From positions 1 to 22,246 of the forward strand of contig JBAYQE010000039.1 of NCBI GenBank assembly GCA_041677345.1: a stretch of DNA of 22,246 nucleotides, given 5' to 3'. The stretch is from JALOAT01 sp041677345 (GTDB taxonomy: Bacteria > Pseudomonadota > Gammaproteobacteria > Thiohalomonadales > Thiohalomonadaceae). The stretch's first letter is position 1; each line of letters begins with the position of its first letter. Positions 14,457-21,334 of this stretch are shown piece by piece. The notes below the pieces were generated by a model that saw nothing but the letters and a program-made list of their open reading frames with translations, searched no databases and had not been told where the DNA came from. The position numbers and the translations under genes were made by a program.

Positions 14457-15259
14457 CAGGAGACTCGTTTGTGGTTGGTGGCCGGCGCGGCCGCCAGGGC
14501 GCGCCACAGCAGAAAGACGCCCACGAGGATCAGCGGCAGCGACAGGACCTGGCCCATGGTAACCCAGCCGAAGGCGAGATAACCGATGTGCGCATCGGGC
14601 TCGCGCACGAACTCCACCAGGAAACGGAACACGCCGTAGAAAATGGCGAACAGGCCGGAGATCGCGCCCAGCGGCCGCGGCTTGCGCGCATAAAGCCAGA
14701 GGATGATGAACAGCACCACGCCTTCGAGGAAAAACTCGTACAGCATGGAAGGATGGCGCGGCAGCGGGCCCGCCCCCGGAAACACCATGGCCCAGGGCAC
14801 GTCCGTCACCCTGCCCCACAATTCCGCGTTGATGAAATTGCCGATACGGCCCGCACCGAGACCGATGGGCACCACGGGCGCCAGGAAATCCACCACCGCC
14901 AGCCATTGCCGCTTTTCGCGCCGCGCATAGAGCCACAGGGCGACGAGCACGCCGAGCAGGCCACCGTGGAACGACATGCCGCCTTCCCAGATACGCATCA
15001 GCATGAGCGGATCGGCAAGGAAGGCGGAGAAGTTGTAGAACAGCACGTAGCCGATACGCCCGCCCAACACCACGCCCAGGGCACCGTAGAACAGCAGGTC
15101 GTCGATCTGCGCCGGCTTCCAGGCCTCCCCGCGGCGCGCGCGCAGGCGCAACAACCACCAGCCCGCGACAAACCCCACCAGGTACATGAGACCGTACCAA
15201 TGGACCTTGACGGGACCGATGGAAAACGCGACCGGGTCGATGTGCGGATAAGGCAGCAT
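14456..15259 (-). CDS. lgt: Phosphatidylglycerol--prolipoprotein diacylglyceryl transferase
   Basis: Lgt transfers diacylglyceryl from phosphatidylglycerol to the lipobox cysteine of prolipoproteins, the first step of lipoprotein maturation in the inner membrane. The 267-residue product has about seven hydrophobic segments. Family marks are the PHIDPVAFSIGPVKVHWYGLMYL N-terminus, GGRIGYVLFYN (66-76), WEGGMSFHGGLLG (91-103, with the catalytic-region His), the Lgt signature GAGRIGNFINAELWG (135-149) and RHPSMLYE (168-175). It is slightly shorter than the E. coli protein. The ATG at 15259 is chosen from the family start, because the open frame to 15637 holds unrelated residues. It heads the likely lgt-thyA-folA-GGDEF operon. 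Confidence 0.97.
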   Translation of the reverse strand: MLPYPHIDPVAFSIGPVKVHWYGLMYLVGFVAGWWLLRLRARRGEAWKPAQIDDLLFYGALGVVLGGRIGYVLFYNFSAFLADPLMLMRIWEGGMSFHGGLLGVLVALWLYARREKRQWLAVVDFLAPVVPIGLGAGRIGNFINAELWGRVTDVPWAMVFPGAGPLPRHPSMLYEFFLEGVVLFIILWLYARKPRPLGAISGLFAIFYGVFRFLVEFVREPDAHIGYLAFGWVTMGQVLSLPLILVGVFLLWRALAAAPATNHKRVS

Positions 15260-15266
15260 GGCCCGC

Positions 15267-15272
15267 AGTATA
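15267..15272 (-). promoter_or_regulatory. Possible -10 immediately upstream of lgt
   Basis: TATACT on the minus strand matches five of six -10 bases and is followed by GCGGGC; 7 nt separate it from the ATG. A start site 6-7 nt downstream would make the mRNA nearly leaderless. No Shine-Dalgarno is visible before the ATG, which agrees with this, but the -35 is poor. Confidence 0.35.
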
Positions 15273-15498
15273 CCGGCGGCACTCCCACCGATGCACCCGC
15301 AGGCTTTATTCCCCGAAAGCGGCGGGGGATTTACGGGAGAAAGACGCCACGCCGTTACACGGACAAGCGGGAGGAGGCAGAAGGGCTTCAGCGTGGACAG
15401 CCTACGGTACCTCTCCCCGTTTTCCGTTCTTCTTCGACGTACCCGGCCCGGGGAATCACCCTCGGTGCGGGCTGCTACGGCGGAATGAGGGGTTTCAC

Positions 15499-15517
15499 AG
15501 CGGGACACCGTCCCGCT
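15499..15517. repeat. Perfect 8-bp hairpin with ACC loop
   Basis: AGCGGGAC (15499-15506) and GTCCCGCT (15510-15517) are perfect inverted repeats around a 3-nt loop. It touches the next hairpin without any spacer. Confidence 0.8.
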
Positions 15518-15542
15518 AAAGTTGACACCATAAGTCAACTTT
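15518..15542. repeat. Perfect 9-bp hairpin before the DUF255 gene
   Basis: AAAGTTGAC (15518-15526) and GTCAACTTT (15534-15542) are perfect inverted repeats around ACCATAA. The dyad ends 10 nt before the ATG at 15553. A TTGACA falls inside it but has no matching -10. Possible roles are operator, mRNA structure hiding the ribosome site, or the end of a small mobile repeat. Confidence 0.8.
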
Positions 15543-15552
15543 CGGACACGCC

Positions 15553-17586
15553 ATGGCCGCCCACCGCAACCGTCTCGCCCGCGAGACCAGTCCCTACCTG
15601 CAACAGCACGCCCACAACCCCGTGGATTGGTATCCATGGGGCGAAGAGGCGCTGGCGCTGGCGCGGCGTGAGGACAAGCCCATCCTGCTGTCCATCGGCT
15701 ATTCGGCCTGCCACTGGTGTCATGTCATGGCTCACGAATCCTTCGAGGACCCGGACACGGCCCGGCTCATGAACGAGCTGTTCGTGAACGTGAAGGTGGA
15801 TCGCGAGGAGCGGCCCGACCTGGATCGCATTTATCAACTCGCTCATCAGCTGTTGACCCAGCGTGGCGGCGGTTGGCCGCTCACGGTGTTTCTCGCCCCT
15901 GATCAAACGCCGTTCTTCGCAGGTACCTATTTCCCCAAGGAGCGGCGCTACGGCATGCCCCCCTTCGGCCAGGTGCTCGAACGTATCGCCGGTTTCTGGC
16001 GCGACCACCGTGCGAAACTGGACGACCAGAACGCCTCCCTGCGTGCTGCCCTGAAGGAGGTGGAGGCAGACGGCCACGTGGCGGCGCAGATGGATGATCG
16101 CCCGCTCATGGCCGCGCGCACGGCGCTGGCGGCCAGCTACGACCCACGCCATGGCGGCTTCGGCGGCGCCCCCAAGTTCCCCCACAGCCAGGAGCTGGCC
16201 CTGCTGCTGCGCCTCGCCATCGACGGCGATGGCGAGGCGGCACGTATGGCCTTGCATAGCCTGCGGGCCATGGCCGAAGGCGGCCTGTTCGATCACCTGG
16301 GAGGCGGCTTCTTCCGTTACGCGGTGGATGCCCACTGGGACATCCCCCACTTCGAAAAAATGCTTTACGACAATGCCCTGCTGTTGCCGCTCTATGCCGA
16401 GGCCTGGTGTTTTTCGGGCGACCCGTCGCTGCGTGCCGCCGCCGAGCGCACGGGGGAATGGGTGATGCGCGAGATGCAGTCGCCCGCGGGCGGCTACTAC
16501 GCCACCCTGGATGCGGACAGCGAGGGCGAAGAAGGCCGCTTCTACGTGTGGACGCGCGAAGAACTCGCTGCCGCGCTGCCTCCCGAGGACTTCCCCCTGG
16601 CCGCCGCGCTGTACGGCCTGGACGGTCCCACCAACTTCGAGGAACGCTGGCACCTGCAGCGGCGTCGCAGTCACGCCGAGATCGCAGCCGAACTGGGCTG
16701 GTCGGCGGCCACAGCCAGCGCAGGCGAAGAGCGCCTGCGTGCCGCTCTGTTCCAGGTACGTGAAGGCCGGGTCCGGCCCGGGCGCGACGAAAAGATCCTC
16801 GCGGGCTGGAACGGGCTCATGATCCGCGGCATGGCCGTCGCCGGGCGGTTGCTCGACCGTGCCGATTTCGTCGCCTCCGCGGAACGGGCACTGGATTTCC
16901 TGCACGAGCACCTGATGACACAGGGGCGTCTGCTCGCCGCCTGGAAGGACAACATAGCCGTGCTGCCCGGCTATCTGGACGACCACGCCTTCCTGCTGGA
17001 GGGCCTGCTCGCACTACTGGAGGCGCGCTGGCGCGACGGCGACCTGTCATTCGCGTTGACCCTCGCCGATCTGCTGCTCGAACACTTCGAGGACGAGGCC
17101 CACGGCGGCTTTTTCTTCACCGCCGACGATCACGAACGCCTCATCCACCGCCCACGCTCCTTCGCCGACGAGTCGCTGCCCGCGGGCAACGGCGTGGCCG
17201 CCTCCGCGCTGCTACGTCTTGGGCATCTGGTGGGCCGGCTGGAGTACGTGGGCGCAGCGGAACGCACCCTGCGCGCCGCCTGGCCCCATGTGAGCCAGCA
17301 TCCGGTGGGGCACGGCGCGGTGCTGCTCGCCCTGCGCGAACAGCTTTCGCCCCGGCCCACGGTGGTGCTGCGCGGCAGCGGTGCCGCGCTCGCGCCCTGG
17401 CAGGGCGTACTCGCGCGGCATTTTCATCCCGAGCGCCGCATCCTCGTGGTACCGGAAACCGCCCGGGACCTGCCGGGCGCGCTTGCCGAGCGCACTGCGC
17501 AGGACGTGCCGGTGGCCTACGTGTGTGAACCCGGTCGCTGTCTGCCCCCCATCCGGGAACCCCAGGAACTGGCCAGCGTATTCTGA
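15553..17586 (+). CDS. Thioredoxin-fold DUF255 protein (YyaL/SSP411 family)
   Basis: The 677-residue product has an N-terminal thioredoxin-like DUF255 domain (about 5-165) followed by a long helical part resembling an alpha/alpha toroid of the glycoside hydrolase/epimerase type (about 180-650). Family blocks are NRLARETSPYLQQHAHNPVDWYPWGEEA (6-33), SIGYSACHWCHVMAHESFED with the CxxC pair at C53/C56, NELFVNVKVDREERPDLD, GGWPLTVFLAPDQTPFFAGTYFP, and later GGFGGAPKFPHS, GGFFRYAVDAHWDIPHFEKMLYDNA and DEKILAGWNGLMIRG. The C-terminus has CEPGRCLPP. The biochemical role of this widespread family is not established. No Shine-Dalgarno is seen, and two perfect hairpins lie directly upstream. Length and motifs are complete. 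Confidence 0.93.
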   Translation: MAAHRNRLARETSPYLQQHAHNPVDWYPWGEEALALARREDKPILLSIGYSACHWCHVMAHESFEDPDTARLMNELFVNVKVDREERPDLDRIYQLAHQLLTQRGGGWPLTVFLAPDQTPFFAGTYFPKERRYGMPPFGQVLERIAGFWRDHRAKLDDQNASLRAALKEVEADGHVAAQMDDRPLMAARTALAASYDPRHGGFGGAPKFPHSQELALLLRLAIDGDGEAARMALHSLRAMAEGGLFDHLGGGFFRYAVDAHWDIPHFEKMLYDNALLLPLYAEAWCFSGDPSLRAAAERTGEWVMREMQSPAGGYYATLDADSEGEEGRFYVWTREELAAALPPEDFPLAAALYGLDGPTNFEERWHLQRRRSHAEIAAELGWSAATASAGEERLRAALFQVREGRVRPGRDEKILAGWNGLMIRGMAVAGRLLDRADFVASAERALDFLHEHLMTQGRLLAAWKDNIAVLPGYLDDHAFLLEGLLALLEARWRDGDLSFALTLADLLLEHFEDEAHGGFFFTADDHERLIHRPRSFADESLPAGNGVAASALLRLGHLVGRLEYVGAAERTLRAAWPHVSQHPVGHGAVLLALREQLSPRPTVVLRGSGAALAPWQGVLARHFHPERRILVVPETARDLPGALAERTAQDVPVAYVCEPGRCLPPIREPQELASVF

Positions 17587-17590
17587 GCGC

Positions 17591-17610
17591 GGCGGATTTG
17601 TTGATCCGCC
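17591..17610 (+). terminator. Perfect 7-bp hairpin after the DUF255 gene
   Basis: GGCGGAT (17591-17597) and ATCCGCC (17604-17610) flank a TTGTTG loop, 5 nt after the stop codon. No T-run follows, so terminator strength is doubtful. Confidence 0.4.
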
Positions 17611-17635
17611 TCAGTGATTGCCTCCAGGCCTCTTC

Positions 17636-17658
17636 TGGTAAGCTGCACGGGCTTACCA
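17636..17658 (+). promoter_or_regulatory. Perfect 8-bp inverted repeat before the haem-GGDEF gene
   Basis: TGGTAAGC (17636-17643) and GCTTACCA (17651-17658) flank a 7-nt loop. It lies 2 nt before a possible ATG (17661) and 29 nt before the preferred ATG (17688). It could be an operator or an RNA hairpin covering the ribosome site of the first ATG. Confidence 0.5.
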
Positions 17659-17687
17659 CCATGCTTATTCCGGGAATCCATAACGGG

Positions 17688-20273
17688 ATGCCGATGCCGC
17701 TGCCGAAAACCATTAAAGGATTCATTCTTCTTGCTTCCGCGGGCGTCTCTCTGGTGATGTTCACCACCCTCTACGGCGCCATCACCCGAGTCTACGACGA
17801 CGCCGTGCGCGGCAATGCCGTGGAGGTTTCCGAGACCCTCGCCCAAGGCACCTTCAACGCCATGTTCCAGGTGATGCGCCAAGGCTGGACGCGCCCCCAG
17901 ATGGAGGAATTCATCAGTGCAGTGCAGCGCGCTTCCGCCACTGCCCCCTACTCCATCGACATTTACCGTGGCGATCGGGTCACCGAGTTGTTCGGTCCCA
18001 TCGACCAGAAACCCATTCAGGGCGCGGTGCTCCGCACCTTCCTCGACGGCGCGCCGGTCACCACGGAAAGCGACGGCACCCTGCTGCACAACTTTCCGCT
18101 GATAGCCCGTGACGAATGCCTGCGCTGCCACGTGAACGCGCAGGTCGGCGAGGTACTCGGTGTCATCGAGGTACGCCAGGACGTGGGCATGCTGGCCGAT
18201 CAGGCACGCAACAACCTGCTGTTCGCGCTGTTGCTGGCAAGCCCCATTCCCATCATCGCGGCACTCATCGCGGTATGGTTCTTCCAACGCAAACTGGACG
18301 CCTCGATCGGCTTCCTGCAACAGAACATCGAAACCATCAACAAGGTCTCGGACCTGCGCAACATCGAGCACCGTGACCTCGACCTCGGCTTTGCCGAGTT
18401 CAACAGCGTCTTCTCCACAGTGGGCGAACTGGCGGACAAGCTGCGTTCCGTGGCCGTGGACAAGGACCTGCTCGAGTTCGAGATCCGCCTGCTGGAGAAG
18501 TTCGTCATCACCTCCGAGGTGGTGCGCGACTGGCGAGAGTATGTGGGCTATCTGCTCACCGACATCAATCAGGTCATCGAGGCCTACGCCCTTTTCTCCA
18601 TCTTCAAGGTGGACGACGAGTTGTTCGACCTCGAGGTGTTCTGGGTACGCCCGCCGGAGGAAAGCACGCGGCGCATGATGGAGCAGGCGGTGCTGCATGC
18701 GCTGCATGCCCACCCGTCCTTCAGTGCGCTCGCCTCGCTGGAATTCCACCACCACGTCGCCGGGCCCGGCGAGCCGGTGGTACTCACCCGCCAGGAACTC
18801 GATCTGCATACCAAGTCACTCATTGTCGAGACCCCCAAGATCGGCGGTATCGTCGGCATCGGTGTCCATGCGGACCTGCTGAAGGATCAGACCCGCATGC
18901 TGGTCACCGAAAGCATCCTGTCCACGCTGCTGAACGTGGTGGGCTCGGTCAAGGCCATCTACAAGTACACGCGCGACCTGGAGTACTACGCCACGCGCGA
19001 CCCGCTCACCAACCTCTACAACCTGCGCCTGTTCTGGGAACTGCTGGGCTACGAGATCAAACGTGCCAATCACCACGGCTACTCCTTCGCCCTGCTGGTC
19101 CTCGACCTGGACAACTTCAAGTCGATCAACGACACCTACGGGCACGCCTTCGGCGACAAGTTCCTGCAGGAATTCGCCCTTGCCGTCCAGGGTGTGCTGC
19201 GCACCGGCGACATTTTCGCGCGTTATGGCGGTGACGAGTTCGTGCTCATCCTGCCCGAGACAGCCATCACCCTCGCCCACACCCTCAGCGAGCGCGTGCT
19301 GGAGAGCGCTTCGCAGCTCACGCTCCAGGCACCCGACGGCAGCCGTGTAAAGGCCACCATTTCCATCGGCGTGGCCCTGTTCCCCGATCACGCGACCGAC
19401 GAGAAGGACCTGTTCCTGTTTGCGGACAATATGATGTACAAGGCCAAGGCAGAGGGTAAGAACCGCATCGGCCTGCCCACCGACGATGACGTGGTGGAGA
19501 TCTTCCGCACTATCGGTGAGAAAAGCATCATCATCTCCAATGCCATCGAGGAACGGCGCATCGTGCCCTTTTTTCAGCCCATCGTGGCCTCGACCGATGG
19601 CAGCGTCATTGCCATCGAGGTGCTGAGCCGCATTCAATTGTCCGACGGGCTGCTGGGCGCTCACGAGTTCATCGAGATGACCGAGAAGCTGGGGCTCATC
19701 CACAAACTCGACGCCATCGTCATGGAAATGACCTTCGAGCAGGTGGTACAGCATGGCTACGGCGGCCTCATCTTCCTCAACCTGTCACCGCGGACCATGG
19801 TCATGGGTGAATTCATCAAGCAGCTCAACGAATTGACCCATCGCTTCGGTATCGAGCCACAACGTGTGGTATTCGAGATCACTGAACGCGACACCGTGAA
19901 AAACATGGGTCTGCTCGAAAAATTCGTGAATGAGCTCAAGCTCGAAGGCTTCGGCCTCGCCATCGACGATTTTGGCTCCGGTTTCTCCTCGTTCCACTAC
20001 CTCAAGCGCTTCCCTATCGATTTCGTCAAGATCGAAGGTGATTTCGTGGTAAACATGGCCAGCGACCAGCGCGATGCGGCGTTTGTAAGAACCATTGCCG
20101 CGTTGGCGCAGGAACTGGGCATCCGCACCATTGCCGAGTTCGTGGAAAGTGCGGAAGTACTCACCTGCGTGCACCAGGCTGGTATCGATTTTGCCCAGGG
20201 GTATCATGTGGGCAGGCCGACGCCGGACCTGCTGCAGGCGGTATCGCTCAATGTCCAGCGACAGGTAGGCTGA
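17688..20273 (+). CDS. Haem-c-type sensor with GGDEF and EVL (EAL-like) domains
   Basis: From the ATG at 17688 the protein has 861 residues. Order: TM1 (about 11-32), a periplasmic domain (about 33-170) ending in ARDECLRCHVN with a c-type haem motif (C144-L-R-C147-H148), and TM2 (about 177-199). A cytoplasmic GAF-like region (about 260-425), GGDEF (435-600) and an EAL-type domain (610-855) follow. The periplasmic part resembles the DUF3365/Tll0287-like haem domain. GGDEF is intact (514-518) with the RxxD inhibitory site five residues before it (RTGD, 505-508). The EAL motif reads EVL (644-646), but the catalytic Glu is kept, as are NLSPRT, FEITER, AIDDFGSGFSS, the KIEGDF lysine, AEFVE and QGY. 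Both activities are therefore possible. In-frame ATGs exist at 17661 and 17694 and a start at 17598; 17688 is chosen because it lies past the hairpin. Sensing redox state or gases through haem is inference. Confidence 0.88.
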   Translation: MPMPLPKTIKGFILLASAGVSLVMFTTLYGAITRVYDDAVRGNAVEVSETLAQGTFNAMFQVMRQGWTRPQMEEFISAVQRASATAPYSIDIYRGDRVTELFGPIDQKPIQGAVLRTFLDGAPVTTESDGTLLHNFPLIARDECLRCHVNAQVGEVLGVIEVRQDVGMLADQARNNLLFALLLASPIPIIAALIAVWFFQRKLDASIGFLQQNIETINKVSDLRNIEHRDLDLGFAEFNSVFSTVGELADKLRSVAVDKDLLEFEIRLLEKFVITSEVVRDWREYVGYLLTDINQVIEAYALFSIFKVDDELFDLEVFWVRPPEESTRRMMEQAVLHALHAHPSFSALASLEFHHHVAGPGEPVVLTRQELDLHTKSLIVETPKIGGIVGIGVHADLLKDQTRMLVTESILSTLLNVVGSVKAIYKYTRDLEYYATRDPLTNLYNLRLFWELLGYEIKRANHHGYSFALLVLDLDNFKSINDTYGHAFGDKFLQEFALAVQGVLRTGDIFARYGGDEFVLILPETAITLAHTLSERVLESASQLTLQAPDGSRVKATISIGVALFPDHATDEKDLFLFADNMMYKAKAEGKNRIGLPTDDDVVEIFRTIGEKSIIISNAIEERRIVPFFQPIVASTDGSVIAIEVLSRIQLSDGLLGAHEFIEMTEKLGLIHKLDAIVMEMTFEQVVQHGYGGLIFLNLSPRTMVMGEFIKQLNELTHRFGIEPQRVVFEITERDTVKNMGLLEKFVNELKLEGFGLAIDDFGSGFSSFHYLKRFPIDFVKIEGDFVVNMASDQRDAAFVRTIAALAQELGIRTIAEFVESAEVLTCVHQAGIDFAQGYHVGRPTPDLLQAVSLNVQRQVG

Positions 20274-20323
20274 GCGGTGGCGGGTTTTGTGAAGCAAACC
20301 ACGGCCACCATGGACGGATTGCA

Positions 20324-20329
20324 TAAAAT
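20324..20329 (+). promoter_or_regulatory. Possible -10 for the SH3 gene
   Basis: TAAAAT lies 40 nt before the ATG at 20370, and matches five of six -10 bases. No convincing -35 is seen, so the gene could also be read through from the GGDEF gene. Confidence 0.35.
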
Positions 20330-20369
20330 CCCTGGTTCAGAAAATTCCACCCCTTCCGGATCTCACTGC

Positions 20370-21026
20370 ATGAAACGAGTCCTTCCATTCCTGCTCCTTT
20401 TCGCAATGAGCGCCGTCCAGGCCCAAGAATTCATGTATGTCGACGATACGCTCACCGTCACGGTGCGCACCGGCCAGGGCAACAGCTACAAGATCCTGCG
20501 GGTACTCAAGAGCGGCGAACGGGTCGAAATACTGGAACGGGAAGGCGAGTTCGTGCGTGTGCGCGGCCCCAAGGGCCTGGAAGGCTGGATGCGGGAGCAG
20601 TATCTCAGCAAGGAACCCATCGCCCGTGACCGGCTGGTGGTGGCGGAACAGAAGATCGCCGGGCTCCAGGAAGAACGTGAGAAGCTGCGTGAGCAGCTCA
20701 AGACCGTACAGGGTGAGCGCAGCGAGGCGCGCAAGACCAACACCCAGCTGGAAAAGGACTACGCGGCGCTGCAGAAGGAATTGGCTGACCTACAGGCAGT
20801 GGCCGCCGCGCCGGTCAAGCTGCACGAGGAAAACAAGGCCATGCGCACCCGCCTCGACAGCCTGGAAAATGAAAACGCCCAGTTGCGCACCACCAATGAA
20901 AAGCTGCGCGACGATGCTTACCGCGACTGGTTCCTCTCCGGTGCCGGCGTACTGGCGGGCGGCATCCTGCTCGGCCTGGTGCTACCCAAGCTGCGCCGTC
21001 GCAAATCGGGCTGGGGCGATTTCTAA
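20370..21026 (+). CDS. TIGR04211-like SH3 domain protein with C-terminal membrane anchor
   Basis: The 218-residue product starts with a signal peptide (MKRVLPFLLLFAMSAVQA, cleavage likely after residue 18). It continues with a bacterial SH3 domain (about 20-85: MYVDDTLTVTVRTGQGNSYKILRVLKSGE through GLEGWMREQYLS), a long coiled coil (about 90-185, rich in Glu/Lys/Leu) and one C-terminal helix (about 190-210) with an RRRKSGWGDF tail. This matches the YgiM-type SH3-and-anchor family of gammaproteobacteria, whose exact role is unknown. The SH3 and coiled coil should face the periplasm. The ATG at 20370 is chosen because the signal peptide begins there; the frame is open upstream to 20277. A strong terminator follows 25 nt after the stop. 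Confidence 0.9.
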   Translation: MKRVLPFLLLFAMSAVQAQEFMYVDDTLTVTVRTGQGNSYKILRVLKSGERVEILEREGEFVRVRGPKGLEGWMREQYLSKEPIARDRLVVAEQKIAGLQEEREKLREQLKTVQGERSEARKTNTQLEKDYAALQKELADLQAVAAAPVKLHEENKAMRTRLDSLENENAQLRTTNEKLRDDAYRDWFLSGAGVLAGGILLGLVLPKLRRRKSGWGDF

Positions 21027-21051
21027 TCCCGGGGCGCCTGCCGGCGGAAAG

Positions 21052-21076
21052 AGCCGCGGTTCGCCGCGGCTTTTTT
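21052..21076 (+). terminator. Intrinsic terminator after the SH3 gene
   Basis: AGCCGCGG (21052-21059), the stable tetraloop TTCG and CCGCGGCT (21064-21071) form a perfect 8-bp stem, followed by a run of T to 21076. This is the clearest Rho-independent terminator in the window. Confidence 0.92.
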
Positions 21077-21091
21077 GTTGGGTGAATTCAA

Positions 21092-21107
21092 CGCAAAGGC
21101 GCAAAGG
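21092..21107. repeat. CGCAAAGG tandem repeat
   Basis: Two exact CGCAAAGG copies lie head to tail. The word resembles CGCAAAAGG and CGCAGAGG at 13551-13568, so it appears to be a variant of the same low-complexity intergenic family. Confidence 0.6.
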
Positions 21108-21146
21108 ACACGAGTCTTCCCTGGTGGCCAGAAGATGCCCGGTGAC

Positions 21147-21174
21147 AACGCGGAGCACGCGGAGGCGCGGAGGA
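21147..21174 (+). repeat. CGCGGAG repeat arm left of the REP pair
   Basis: It starts AACGCGGAG and continues with CGCGGAGG words. Its inverse partner is at 21316-21334, so the REP pair is framed by an outer dyad, as at 5761-5900. Confidence 0.6.
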
Positions 21175-21232
21175 CGGCGAAAACTCCCGCATCGACGCGG
21201 AGACACGAAAAAAACACAGCGTGAATTCAGGC

Positions 21233-21260
21233 CGTAGGCCACGTTGTGGAGCTACGTGAC
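21233..21260 (+). repeat. REP-like palindrome with GTAG head (short form)
   Basis: The 28-nt unit starts CGTAGGCCACGTTG and ends GCTACGTGAC. It differs from the 5074-5101 unit by one arm base plus loop bases. It forms an inverted pair with 21278-21311. Confidence 0.8.
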
Positions 21261-21277
21261 AGCTGCGTGCTGTACAC

Positions 21278-21311
21278 GTCACGTAGGCGCTGCGCACCAA
21301 CGTGACCTACG
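21278..21311 (-). repeat. REP-like palindrome, inverted partner (long form)
   Basis: On the minus strand this 34-nt unit starts CGTAGGTCACGTTG and ends CTACGTGAC, with the same GCGCAGCG insert as the unit at 5022-5055. Both pairs thus join one long and one short form, in opposite order. Confidence 0.8.
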
Positions 21312-21315
21312 ACGT

Positions 21316-21334
21316 CTCCGCGCCCGCCGCGTTG
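21316..21334. repeat. CTCCGCG repeat arm right of the REP pair
   Basis: CTCCGCGCC followed by CGCCGCGTTG is the inverse of the arm at 21147. It runs to the base before the PfkB gene's stop codon. Confidence 0.55.

Larger units (their letters stand above)
15260..15552. other. 293-nt divergent intergenic region
   Basis: It separates lgt (minus) from the DUF255 gene (plus). It holds a TATACT box close to lgt and two adjacent perfect hairpins close to the DUF255 gene. A short open frame (15258-15488) was considered and not accepted as a gene. Confidence 0.6.
21027..21334. other. 308-nt convergent intergenic region
   Basis: No gene is seen. It contains, in order, an intrinsic terminator, a CGCAAAGG direct repeat, a CGCGGAG repeat arm, an inverted pair of REP-like palindromes and the opposite CTCCGCG arm, which ends at the stop of the PfkB gene. 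Confidence 0.75.

Noticed and set aside
15258..15488. A 76-codon plus-strand open frame in the lgt-DUF255 gap
   Set aside because: The product is Arg/Pro/Ser-rich with no resemblance to known proteins. There is no Shine-Dalgarno, and it starts almost on top of the lgt start. It looks like a chance frame.
15522..15527. TTGACA as a consensus -35 for the DUF255 gene
   Set aside because: No -10-like hexamer lies 16-18 nt downstream (the sequence there is GC-rich and next to the ATG). The hexamer is part of a perfect hairpin.
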